Assembly: GCA_012862575.1 (NCBI GenBank)
Contig: BLSF01000130.1
Coordinates: forward strand, 1-44,877
DNA length: 44,877 nt
From: Parietichytrium sp. I65-24A
Lineage: Eukaryota > Sar > Bigyra > Thraustochytrida > Thraustochytriidae
Direction of reading: 5' to 3'
This document shows, in pieces, positions 1-9,377 of the stretch (its first letter is position 1; every line of letters starts with the position of its first letter). A program made the position numbers and the translations under genes. Below the pieces are notes generated by a model that did not search any database, was not told the origin of the DNA, and was given only the letters and a program-made list of their open reading frames with translations.

Positions 1-445
1 TTGGGCGAAAACGGTGCGCAGCTTTGGTCCGGTACAGTGCTCGCCGATTTCACTGCGCAATTCGAGGGTGCGGCTCAGAGCACTTGTCGTCGTCGCAAAT
101 CATGAATTGAGCCTTCGAATATCGCAGCAAGAGCAGCAGTCACCAAACGCAACAGCAAGAACAACAACAAAGCAACTCTTTGCACAACACACTTCTCCAA
201 CAAAATGGCATCCCACATCGAGTACCCAGCTCCAGCTATGGAGGAGCAGAACGTCAAGGTCCCATTCGAGACCACCGAGGCTCCAGTGCAGGTCAACGAG
301 GAGGTCGCAGCTCCAGTGCAGACTGAGGAGGTTGAGACCGTCGAGAAGACCGAGACCCCAGTCGAGCAGGTCAACGAGACCGAGGAGGTCGAGCAGAACC
401 AGGAGGATGAAGACGAGGAGGATGAAGATGAGGATGAGGAATAAG
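1..445 (+). repeat. Left arm of 445-bp inverted pair
   Basis: This segment reappears, reverse-complemented, at 44432-44877. It contains a promoter/5' flank of about 204 bp plus the complete acidic-protein gene. Similarity reaches the first base of the window. At the inner side it stops one base after the stop codon (shared TAAG, then unrelated sequence). The 5' flanks differ at roughly ten positions plus a small indel just before the ATG. The coding parts differ at one base. It could be a recent inverted duplication, gene conversion between family members, or a contig ending in a multicopy family at both ends. Confidence 0.95.
205..444 (+). CDS. Small highly acidic protein, left copy
   Basis: The gene encodes 79 residues beginning MASHIEYPAPAMEEQNVKVP. 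The middle is rich in Glu, Val, Thr and Pro with loose repeats of APVQ and EEV/ETEEV. The tail is almost purely Asp and Glu. No signal peptide, membrane segment or known domain is visible, so the protein is probably disordered and soluble. Codon choice is strongly biased to C-ending and a few preferred codons (GTC, GAG, CAG, AAC, CCA, ACC), unlike most genes in the window, which suggests high expression. The ATG follows an A-rich context. The right-hand copy differs only by one Glu/Asp change, and a diverged paralogue lies at 34410-34700. The function is unknown to me. A histone- or nucleic-acid-binding chaperone-like role is conceivable from charge alone but unsupported. Confidence 0.8.
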   Translation: MASHIEYPAPAMEEQNVKVPFETTEAPVQVNEEVAAPVQTEEVETVEKTETPVEQVNETEEVEQNQEDEDEEDEDEDEE

Positions 446-1048
446 TAGATCACGGCTCCTTGTAATGAAGTAATTATTTTGTAACTGCCGTTCATCACTG
501 GAAATCTTTTTTTTCAAATCTTCCAATGACTCGACAGGTGGACGTCGGGCCACCGGTTCCGCTGTACTACAATGTATTACACGTCTCTTGCACTTGAGCT
601 GTACGTTTCTTGTGTGAGTCCGAGTCTGAAGATTTTCGCCTGCTATTTTGCAAGAAGTTGGCGGGGAGATTGAAGAGACGACAATTCCAAGAGATACTTC
701 CTCCTGTCTTCGTCTAGAAAATGCTTCATTTGGCAATAATTGACCCATAAAAGAGCAGAGAGATCTTTTGACTTGAATGGAAGCAAATTAACGGGCAGGA
801 CGAGCTGTGTATTCTGAGTCAGTTGCGAAGCGCTTCACTTCGCGTCACGTCGAAATAATGTCAATAAATGTGGCATATAATTATCTATAGTTTCAGCTTT
901 TATCATAAAGAACAGAATTTCAACTCAGCATGGGATCCGCCAAGGGCCTCGAGCACGTTTTTACGCTTCTAAACTGTCGCTCATTGCTGACAGCAACAAC
1001 ATCGCGCTCTTGAGTCATCACGACGACTTCCAGTGCACTCAACGCCGC
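446..1048. other. Spacer after left acidic gene
   Basis: About 600 bp between the stop of the acidic gene and the stop of the minus-strand gene that follows, so the two genes converge here. It is AT-rich in its second half. I see no coding potential beyond chance frames and no repeat. Confidence 0.6.
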
Positions 1049-1378
1049 CTACTCCTTGTGCTCATCGTCATCGTCCATGTCGAGCTCCTCATCGCTCTCC
1101 ATCTGCGGGGCCTCGACGTCGTTCTCCTTGCCGCCCACGAAAATGGCTTCCTCTTGCAAGATCTCCACTGGCGCGTTGTCAACATCTGATTTCGTGGGTG
1201 TCAGTGGCACTGGACAGCTCTCCACCATCATTGGCTCCTGCTTCTCTTGCTCCAAGTGCTGCACCTCCTCGTAGCTGATCAAATCCATCTTTACTTTCCT
1301 GCCTTTCTCCTTGTTCTGAATTCTGCAAGCGCTTCTTGACTTTCTTCCGCGGACTCGTTGCTGTTTCGGGTTTGCCAT
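1049..1378 (-). CDS. Small protein, basic head and acidic tail
   Basis: The frame encodes 109 residues starting MANPKQQRVRGRKSRS. It has a Lys/Arg-rich first 35 residues (a likely nuclear or nucleolar signal), a middle with Pro and Thr, and a strongly acidic end (EELDMDDDDEHKE). The open frame extends 12 codons upstream, but this ATG gives the more natural start. The N-terminus recalls those of small nucleolar or ribosome-biogenesis proteins such as Nop16, but the conserved core of that family is missing, so I give no name. A 10-bp palindrome TACTCGAGTA lies about 107 nt upstream of the ATG, a spacing similar to that in front of SKI3 and the LITAF gene. An intron upstream cannot be excluded. 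Confidence 0.5.
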   Translation of the reverse strand: MANPKQQRVRGRKSRSACRIQNKEKGRKVKMDLISYEEVQHLEQEKQEPMMVESCPVPLTPTKSDVDNAPVEILQEEAIFVGGKENDVEAPQMESDEELDMDDDDEHKE

Positions 1379-4300
1379 TGCCAATTGCCAGAGTAATTTC
1401 CCAATCCGAAACACGCAGCCCTACTGTTTGCTACCACAGAAGCTAGCTAACCATCAAAGGTTTGGGGCTCATTCATCAAGTCGCTACTCGAGTACTTGGC
1501 TCGGCTATCCTTATACGATAGCTAATCCCTTGGAGTAATTAGTTTAAAGATATACCTAGTAGTAAGTGAATAGTGTAATAGGGCTTGTTAGGGATGTGTG
1601 GGAAGGCTGAGACCGAACTGAGTAGATTTGGTAGTGTCGATAGCTGTGAGCTTAGGCACATTCGAGCCTAGAAAGGCTGTATTGGAAAGTCATAGACGAT
1701 GGATTTACATAGGAGGGTGGTGGGAGGGGCTACGTTATGTAGATCGTTATAGCGTTTAGGAAAAAACCCACGTGATATTTCCTCGTGAAAGTAAGGATAT
1801 CGCTATATGTGCTTCTTATTGTCCGGGAGAGCGTTCGATCTGAATTCTGAATTCTGAAATCTGGAGAACTATTCCGACTCCCCCTCACATCATTTTCGTG
1901 GCTGGCTCCTGCAGAGGCTGAAATAAGTACAAGTAGCTGAATCTCACCTGTTTTTGTACCAGTAGAAATTCATATATTTCATCCTATAGAATTAAGGACG
2001 TCCTTTATCAGATGTTAGAAGCATGTAACCGTATTTAATGTTGCTTAACTTCAGAGCCTAGCATGGTCTTGGTTATGGCACACTTACCAGACTGAAATTC
2101 GGATGTCGTACAAAAGAAGGTTCCTTAAATGAGCAGAGAACTGTTCGTGCTCTTGTTGAAGCGTTTTTCTCTCTCAACTGAGCTGAAGAGAGCCCACGGG
2201 TAAGTCAACGAGTTCATAAATTTTAAAACCGGAACGGGGCAAGAGGCCGAGAGAGTGAAGCGTATCAAAGCATCACATGCACGAACTTCGGAGACTGACG
2301 GGCTTACAAAGAAGAGAAAAAGATATGCGGGTTCCAGATCGCAAGAACTTCCTTAGTTCTGTCTTCGGCAATTGGCCGAAGGGAACAGGCCGAGTGGCAA
2401 TTTGTCGAAAAATTAAAGCGGTACTGGTTCTACTTTTTTTGTTTTGTTTTTTTCGCGGGCTTCAAGCGCGTTGCCATGGTTCTAATCTCGGACCTTGCTG
2501 ATGCAGAACGCATAGAGGCTCAAAGTCTTGCCTGCGCCAACAGTGTGGACGTCTTCGCCCTCAGTGTCACTGTCACTATCACTTGAGTTTTCAAACTTTT
2601 CAAACGTTCCGCTTTCTATTTTCCACTTTTCATTGTTCTTGTTTGAAATGAAATGTTGAAATCAAAGTGAGCAAATCTATCGATTGGCAGTCTTCTTTGC
2701 AGGCGAGGCGTCCACTGGTTCAAAATGCAGAGTCTATCTGAAGTCACGACCATTCGGCGTCGAAAATCTCGCTATTGGGGGGGGGTCAAATCATAGTCAG
2801 AATTCGTCTTTAGTTTTCTAAGACTTGAACTCATTTGTATTTGCTGGCTGCCAAGCGCTCTCTGCTGATCTGGAACATAACAATCTCAGATATTTCGCCC
2901 TCTTGTAGCAATTTATCCTGGCCAAGGATCTGTCCTGCGCCCCTGTGTCACGGTCGCTCTCGATCGAAAGAAGTTTGTGGTAAATCCGTTGCCCGCGCCT
3001 TGAATTGCGTGTCATTTGGCCAACCAGTCCCAGCAAACTTCATTTTGTGTGGGCTAGAGCGGAGCGGANTTTGTGTGGGCTAGAGCGGAGCGGATGTCGT
3101 ATTGCAGTATGCAAGTCAGGAAACAGGTGTGAGTACGCCCGGCTTCAGCGTTTCGATGGTCTTTTCCGTGCTTTACCAGCGCCAGTTTCCATACAGTTGG
3201 TTCTTTCAAGAGTTAAAAGTAAGAACCGACTCGGACGCGAGAACCGACAACAATCAAACACTCTCAAACCCCTCTCGGCTATCCGTACGAGAATCTGGTT
3301 CCTTAGACGAGAAACCATGGCCATAATTACATCCACAACCAAGGAGTATCGGCATACACCTTGAGAATACCGAGGACGAGGGAAAATCGAGCTGGGAGAA
3401 CACGACAGCAATCACGAGAGCCAGTTTTGGCTCGACATTCACAACCTGTATGGCACCATCGACATTTCCTGCGCGTCAGACGCTGTCAATGCATTGGTCA
3501 TGTCGATCAGGTTTTGCAACGCAAGTTGCAGTTGTTGCAACAACTGCTTGGGCCGTTGCTGTGAGGCCAGTCCTTATCATCTTTCAGAGGCTCGGCGAAA
3601 CAGAAAACAACCTGTGGCCTGCGCTCTGGGCACATCTTGTACGGGAAGCAGCCGAACGCCCCCCTTTTGCCTAAATAAGCCAAGATTCATGATTTTTTGG
3701 CAGTTCTGGTCATGATATCGCAGTCCAAATCTACCACTGTTACGGGCCATCGTAATTCACGTCTCGTGTCGGCAAATTGTCCTTGCAAAGCATTGGCTCG
3801 TAGTTACTCTACCGTACTCGAGCTCAATGTCCGGCGGCCGGGCACAAAATGGATCCAAATTCCCAAAACCGTTGAGTGTAGCCTCCGCCATGAGAGTTCG
3901 AGAAAATTGGTCCTCATTGGCAGTACCGGTACTCACAGTCAGTCATAGTCAGTCACTGACTGTCTTATCTGATTTCTGAGCCCTGTCTCCTCATCGCGAT
4001 TCTCGCAATTGCCGCAACTGGTGCTGTTCTCCTTCTTCTGCCTGGCCATCATTGGCCACTTTCTTGACGCTCTCGCAGTTCTCCCAGTAAGAGAGAACAG
4101 AGTCTCTCTCCCCTACAGTCCACTTCAGGGTACAGCAAATGTCGCAGTTTCCCACACCCACTTCGTGCAGATCTGTACAACCCTGCCCACAGAAAACGCT
4201 AAAATGTAGGCACGACCCTGTCTCATCTAGAATCATTTTCATCGAACATCATGATACGATGGATCAATATCCGCGCGGCCGAACAAGTGACCAGCATTTG

Positions 4301-5571
4301 ACGGCTCGGCCATCGCGTGATATCACGTGACACCGACAGCCACTCGGCTCCATCTTCTAGCCAGTCGAAAGGAGTGCGAGCGAGGCGCGAGGCGTCAACG
4401 CTCGAGGCTATCATTATCATGCCGCAAGCAGTACTCAGTACTTGACACTAGTACCTTCGCGCAGGCAGTGAATAATTGAGACTCTGCAAGACGACTACAG
4501 TGTCCGTAGCATCCAAGGGAGGAAAGGTGTGTGCCTGGCACAACATGGCACAACAACGTACCAATGGCGAGAATGGTGTGAAAAGTCAAATAGCTGACTT
4601 GTGCTTCCATCTATCCACGCTGCCTCATCGGCGCATGACATGTCTCGTTCACGAGCTTTTCATTCAAACGCAGTCAGCTGGTCAGCTGGCAGCGCTCACC
4701 AAACCCAACCTTGATTGGGTGCAGGAGGCACAACTCATCATCATGAGATTTACCCTACCATGGTACTTACCCATTTCCCAGTTTACTCATCCAACTTTTT
4801 TTACTCCTCTGTCATACCGGCACTAATACCAGACTCCATTCTGATACAGGCACAAACACCGTCGCTTAGCAGCGCGATACGCCACCACTATCTCACACTA
4901 CGGGTGCATTATCTCTTTAAGACTCCGCATTGGCAATGTAGAGATTTGCATAGGCGGCAGTAGTACTGTCTGAGGGCGTAGGTTTGTGTACTAGTACAAA
5001 GTGGAAAGTGCAAAGTGCAAAAGAGGATGAAATAGATGAAATAGATGAAATGGGAGAGAGAGAGGTGTAGGAGGGAGTGGCGTTGGGAAAGGTGCAAACA
5101 TTGATGTGTGGGACGCTGGAACTCTTTGGTGTCTTTGTCTTTGGTGGACTGGCCGTGGACAAAGTTGGTGGTTGGAGAGATTTGGAGAGAGAGGAGTGCG
5201 CCAGGACGCAGTTCAGAATTCAGAGTTCAGAATGGAGAAAGAACTATTTCGGACAGAAAATGAACACTCAAAGTCGAGTTAGCGAACTGAGTGGCCGCAA
5301 GTTCGTGGTCGCAGGCAGGGTTACACAAATTGTGATGTGCAGACCCGACCCTTCCTTCTCTGAGAGGAGTGTGAGCACATCCAGCTCTAATAGACATACT
5401 ATAGCCACTCAAGAACAGTGACTTGGAGCCTACGGAGGAGTATCGGTGCGCTACTCAAGCCGTGCACGGCAAATTCTGAGCGTGCAAGGTGTGGCCCACT
5501 CGTCAATACTGGTACTCGCCAGATCCTCTTTCGTGTTGCAACAGAGGTGGTAAAGTTCGCGAAAAGGAACG
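1379..5571. other. 4.2-kb gene-poor region
   Basis: No reading frame here looks like a protein. Contents seen: palindrome TACTCGAGTA at 1485-1494; AATTCTG-type repeats at 1840-1863 and 5211-5232; G9 run near 2778; a 26-bp tandem duplication with an undetermined base at 3043-3094; palindrome AGTACCGGTACT at 3922-3933 followed by a short AGTCAG/CTGACT hairpin near 3950; and a GATGAAATA microsatellite at 5025-5052. The last few hundred bases should hold the promoter of the exchanger gene. Confidence 0.6.
3043..3094. repeat. 26-bp tandem duplication containing an N
   Basis: Two copies of the same 26-nt stretch (core TGTGTGGGCTAGAGCGGAGC) lie back to back. The second copy begins with the only ambiguous base of the window (3069). 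Such an exact repeat at an N is typical of an assembly join, but a true tandem duplication is possible. Confidence 0.85.
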
Positions 5572-7215
5572 ATGGTGCTTGCGTTTTGGAGCGCCAAGGG
5601 GCGCAAAGAGCGACGAAGCAAGCGCGCCGAGGTGCACTCAGCGCTTGGTTACCTCGCTCTTGCTGGCTTCTGTGGCGTCGCAGCGCTGCATGGCACTTCC
5701 CGAAGCTCCGTGGAGACTTTTGACATCGTTGAGGGCCAACGCGAAGGACGTTTCCTTGAAGAACTCTTCGCGACTCGACCGGAGCAATGCGCGGACTCGG
5801 AGAGCTGGCTCGCCGCGCCGTACTTGGCGATTACTCTGTACAGCTTCATTGGCCTCGCTGTTATCACGGACGAATACTTTGAGCCGAATTTGGCAGAGAT
5901 ATCAGAGCATCTCCACCTCTCGCCGGACGTCGCCGGAGCAACGTTCATGGCAGCAGGCTCTAGTGCCCCGGAGCTCCTGATCTCTGTTGTGGACGCGTTC
6001 CTCTCGAAGGCCAGCGTCGGTGTCGGCACCATCCTTGGCAGCGCCATGTTCAATCTCCTTATTATTGCTGCAGGAACAGCGCTCATCGGCAAGTCCAAGG
6101 ATGGCGGTCCTCTGGTCCTCCAAGGATTTCCCCTCCTACGCGACTGCAGCTTTTACATTGCGTCTCTCGGTGTGCTTACATATGTGATCCTGAATGAGGG
6201 CAATTTGTGCGTCATGGACTATGACCGTTTTGAAATTTTTGGAAACAGGACCGGACAAGACGGGGATGTGCTCTGCAGCGTTGGGTTTGTTAGCGCTGGT
6301 GAGGGAGCATTGCTTGCCTGCCTGTATGTGCCGTACATCATCTTCATGGCATACAACAGGAAAATTCACCATTTTCTGCACTCTAGACTACCATCGTGCT
6401 TTTCCCACCCTGGCATTGGCGAAGAGGACATGGAGTCCACTGCTGTAGTCGCTTCCACGCTCGCCGGTGGTGCGGTAACTGATGCAGACTCCGATGTGGA
6501 CAGCTTCGAAGAGGACGAGGAGGGCTTCCCTGGGAATCCTTGCCTTGCATCTGAAATCCCTGAGAGCTTCGGCGGGAAGATCTACTGGGCTCTCGCTCTG
6601 CCGTACAGAATTGCATTCTTCCTTACGATGCCAGTATTTCTCAAAGACGGTATTGTGAAGGATATGATTTTGTTTGTGCTCAACATTGGTTGGATCACCG
6701 TTCTTACCTTCGTCATGGTTTACTTCGGGACTTATACCGGCTGCTTGGTGGAAATTGACCCTTTCATCATTGGGGTGCTCTTGCTTGCTATTGGCACCAG
6801 TGTCCCGGACGCACTCGCGAGTTTCATCGTTGCTCGTGATGGACATGGAGACATGGCCATCTCCAACGCGCTTGGAAGCAACGTCTTCAATATCTTCTTG
6901 GGCCTCGGCTTGCCTTGGTGCTTTTCAGCCCTCGCTCTTCCTGGAGGGGTCACTGGTCCCACCGGTGAGGCGTTAGATGGAAATCTCGTGGTCACGAATG
7001 GACTGGTTTCGGGAATGCTCATGCTTTTGATTGGAATCGTTATCTTCATTGCTAGCCTTCTAGTCTTCAAGTGGCGCCTGCTGCGTTCCGTTGCAGCACT
7101 TCTCGTAACCTACTTCGTTGCGTTCGTAGTAGTCGTCCTCCTCGCAAACCGATGTGTAATCCCTATATGCATCGAGCTTGACTGCCGTCGCTGCGGCTTT
7201 GATCCTGTGCTTTAG
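5572..7215 (+). CDS. Cation/Ca2+ exchanger, NCKX (SLC24)-type
   Basis: The 547-residue membrane protein belongs to the Ca2+/cation antiporter superfamily, which extrudes Ca2+ from the cytosol in exchange for Na+. Seen: a hydrophobic segment at about 24-40 (signal anchor or peptide); alpha-1 repeat with GSSAPE at 129-134 and GTILGSAMFN at 152-161; an acidic cytosolic loop at about 284-330 (DADSDVDSFEEDEEGF); alpha-2 repeat with GTSVPD at 408-413 and SNALGSNVFN at 431-440; and four or five further hydrophobic segments to the end. The length fits NCKX proteins. Position 440 is Asn where NCKX2 has the Asp (575) needed for K+ dependence, as in NCX proteins, so K+ co-transport is doubtful. The start is the first ATG of the frame. 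The gene converges with the transporter gene downstream. Confidence 0.9.
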   Translation: MVLAFWSAKGRKERRSKRAEVHSALGYLALAGFCGVAALHGTSRSSVETFDIVEGQREGRFLEELFATRPEQCADSESWLAAPYLAITLYSFIGLAVITDEYFEPNLAEISEHLHLSPDVAGATFMAAGSSAPELLISVVDAFLSKASVGVGTILGSAMFNLLIIAAGTALIGKSKDGGPLVLQGFPLLRDCSFYIASLGVLTYVILNEGNLCVMDYDRFEIFGNRTGQDGDVLCSVGFVSAGEGALLACLYVPYIIFMAYNRKIHHFLHSRLPSCFSHPGIGEEDMESTAVVASTLAGGAVTDADSDVDSFEEDEEGFPGNPCLASEIPESFGGKIYWALALPYRIAFFLTMPVFLKDGIVKDMILFVLNIGWITVLTFVMVYFGTYTGCLVEIDPFIIGVLLLAIGTSVPDALASFIVARDGHGDMAISNALGSNVFNIFLGLGLPWCFSALALPGGVTGPTGEALDGNLVVTNGLVSGMLMLLIGIVIFIASLLVFKWRLLRSVAALLVTYFVAFVVVVLLANRCVIPICIELDCRRCGFDPVL

Positions 7216-7523
7216 AAAAGAATTTTGGAACTACCGTAACCACCAAACACTGTCTTGTGTTGACGGGTCTGCTGCACAGCGGGGGGCACCGTTGGGATCT
7301 AAAATATCATTGCGTTTTCTCGAACTTGAGGATTGAGAAAGTATGGGCGCAAAAGTTTGAATTAGACAGTTCTTGTCAGCCTTTTGAAATCTATTATCTT
7401 CCCTTAAACAAACTTTTAAAAATTGAAAATGAAAAAAATCAAGGTATTATTCTCAAAAGAGTTTTATTCCGATTGAATACAGCTGTGCAATAGTAGAAAG
7501 ATTTTTCTTCCCTTTTCTTGCTA
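7216..7523. other. Convergent 3' spacer
   Basis: This AT-rich spacer of 308 bp lies between two converging genes. A-rich and T-rich runs near 7415-7440 and 7505 could serve 3'-end formation. Nothing else is seen. Confidence 0.5.
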
Positions 7524-8528
7524 TTAGTGCGGCAGCCAGTCTACAGGCAAAGCAAGTCCGGAGTCCTTCGCCTTTGCATAAAGGACTACTCCGGTGATTG
7601 CAAGAACGATTCCTAGCGCATTCGCAGTAGTGATTTCGTTCCCGAAATACCACACAGAAAAGACGATGGTAACGATCCTTCGAAAGGCGTTTGCCACGCC
7701 ATGGGTCACCATTCGCACACGTGTGAGAACGTAAAACGAAGCCTGATTGTAAATTACGTAGGTCAGCCCGTTCCAGAAGAGTAACTTAAGCATCTCAAGC
7801 GTCATGACCTTATCCAGATAACTCGAGGCGAGATATTTTGCACCTTTTTCGTTAGCATCGCTCGAGATTAGTGAAACAGGTCCGCGGCTGAACCCAAACC
7901 CAACTACCTCCAGGAAGAAAAGAAGAGCCAACAAAATAGCGCAACCTTGAACCGAGACGTGGAAAAATACGTTGAAAGCGTCTCCATCATACTGCTCTCT
8001 CACCTTCTTCGTATACATTGATCGCAGGCTGAACGAGAGATTGGACACGGCTACAGTCAACAGGCCAAGCAACGAGAACGAGCTGTCACCACAGCTTGAC
8101 AAAACGCCGCCAATAACGATAGGTACCATGGACACCATTTCTAGCCTCGAAACTGGCTCGCTCTTCAAAAAGAAAATTGCCAGAATCACTGTCACCAGCG
8201 GCTCTGCGGAGCGCAATGTTTCTGCCAAGGAAACGTTCACCAAGACATACCCAATGTTTACAAATAGAAAGCCTGTTGTGTACACCGCCGTCAGCATCCT
8301 GAAATTCTGCCTCGCTGCCTCTGGCACTGCCTTCAGCGGCTTGACCTTTAGCACCTTGAGCAGCACAAACCCAAACGCGCTCGCGAACGCAAATTGATTG
8401 AGCGTCAGGAGAATCGGAAGCTGTACTTGTGTCAACACCTTCCTCGAAGAGGTATTCGCAACGGCCGACGCGCCATACCACAGCGCTATGCACAGCCCCA
8501 GCTCCACCACGAAGGGCACCTGCTTCAT
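7524..8528 (-). CDS. Triose-phosphate-translocator-family transporter
   Basis: The 334-residue protein has about ten membrane segments and belongs to the TPT/SLC35 branch of the drug/metabolite transporter superfamily, which exchanges phosphorylated sugars or nucleotide sugars. Its second half matches the plastid phosphate translocators closely: SNLSFSLRSMYTKK (162-175), the FW-G-Y--YNQ segment (251-262), and the THGVANAFRRIVTIV segment (275-289). The substrate-binding Lys of the Lys-Arg pair is Arg here (R283-R284); the Lys in YTKK and Tyr260 are kept. The ATG chosen is the first in frame. The open frame continues 16 codons upstream without an ATG. No long plastid transit peptide is visible, so an endomembrane location is as likely as a plastid one. 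Confidence 0.85.
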   Translation of the reverse strand: MKQVPFVVELGLCIALWYGASAVANTSSRKVLTQVQLPILLTLNQFAFASAFGFVLLKVLKVKPLKAVPEAARQNFRMLTAVYTTGFLFVNIGYVLVNVSLAETLRSAEPLVTVILAIFFLKSEPVSRLEMVSMVPIVIGGVLSSCGDSSFSLLGLLTVAVSNLSFSLRSMYTKKVREQYDGDAFNVFFHVSVQGCAILLALLFFLEVVGFGFSRGPVSLISSDANEKGAKYLASSYLDKVMTLEMLKLLFWNGLTYVIYNQASFYVLTRVRMVTHGVANAFRRIVTIVFSVWYFGNEITTANALGIVLAITGVVLYAKAKDSGLALPVDWLPH

Positions 8529-9377
8529 CTCGCGAGCATTCGCCACTCTGACCACCGCTCCCCGCCTTCTCGGCACTCCTGTGACCGCTTTGAACCCTCA
8601 CCCGCACAAATAGCTCTTGCCGTCGCCCTGCTCTCCCTGCCAATTGTCTCTTTCCCCTTGTCTCTCTACTCGGAGGATCCACCTCGCAAACCACCAAGAC
8701 TCGCCTCTTCTAGTCGACCTTTGCAGCGGAAGCGGGGCTCCCAATGGCTCTGCTCTCTCAGTTTACTCGTCGTGTGACTCGCAATTTTGTTTTCCAGCGA
8801 GTGTCATCAATGTCATCGGGCATTTCAGCAATCACAGCAATCCATTCGACAGACTACTCCGATGGTAGTGCCCTTTTAGCATTCGCCTGAATTCTGAATT
8901 TCTGATTCTGTTGTTGCGAATTCTGAGATCTTGAGACTGCAGCCATTCTCAGCATGCCTGACAGAAGACTCTTTTCGAAGAGAAGTTTACCGCAGAAAAG
9001 TGAAGGATGCAGGGCACGGTGTTGTCAGCTCTCTCAAATTCTCAGAGAGGCTGTCCATGCGTCTGTATGTGGATGGTGTAGAAATGGAGAGCATTGTGCA
9101 AGACCGAACCGTAGTTCGTGATGTATCTGGAAGGCGAATCGCGCAAAGACGTTTCCGGGACAGTATGCTGAGATGGGACGCTCGCATTCTGAACCTTCCG
9201 CAGTTTCTTTTTGTTACAACAGTGAAGGGCATTGTTTCACAAGATTCGGCACGGCATGCCAAAAAAAATGACAGTTTGAGAGTTCATTCAGGATATAGCA
9301 ACGTACACAAACTTTTCGCAACCTCAGTAAATCAGGACGTTCGGCAAATGATCATGTTTGAGCTGTTTTACAGTTGA
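8529..9377. other. Spacer with AATTCTG-type repeat
   Basis: This 849-bp stretch lies upstream of the transporter gene and downstream of the hydroxylase-like gene. It holds a run of imperfect AATTCTG units at 8887-8925. A plus-strand open frame (ATG at 9057, stop at 9377, 106 residues) lacks recognisable features, and I do not treat it as a gene. Confidence 0.5.

Noticed and set aside
14-448. Overlapping frame across the left acidic gene (Arg/Ser-rich, 144 codons) and its mirror at the right end
   Set aside because: It is the +1 shadow of the acidic gene and its flank. The MASHIEYP frame has a good ATG, biased codons and a diverged paralogue that preserves it.
9057-9377. 106-residue plus-strand ORF downstream of the hydroxylase-like gene
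   Set aside because: It has no recognisable motif, and the first ATG lies well inside the open stretch. It sits in a spacer with repeats and is best treated as chance.
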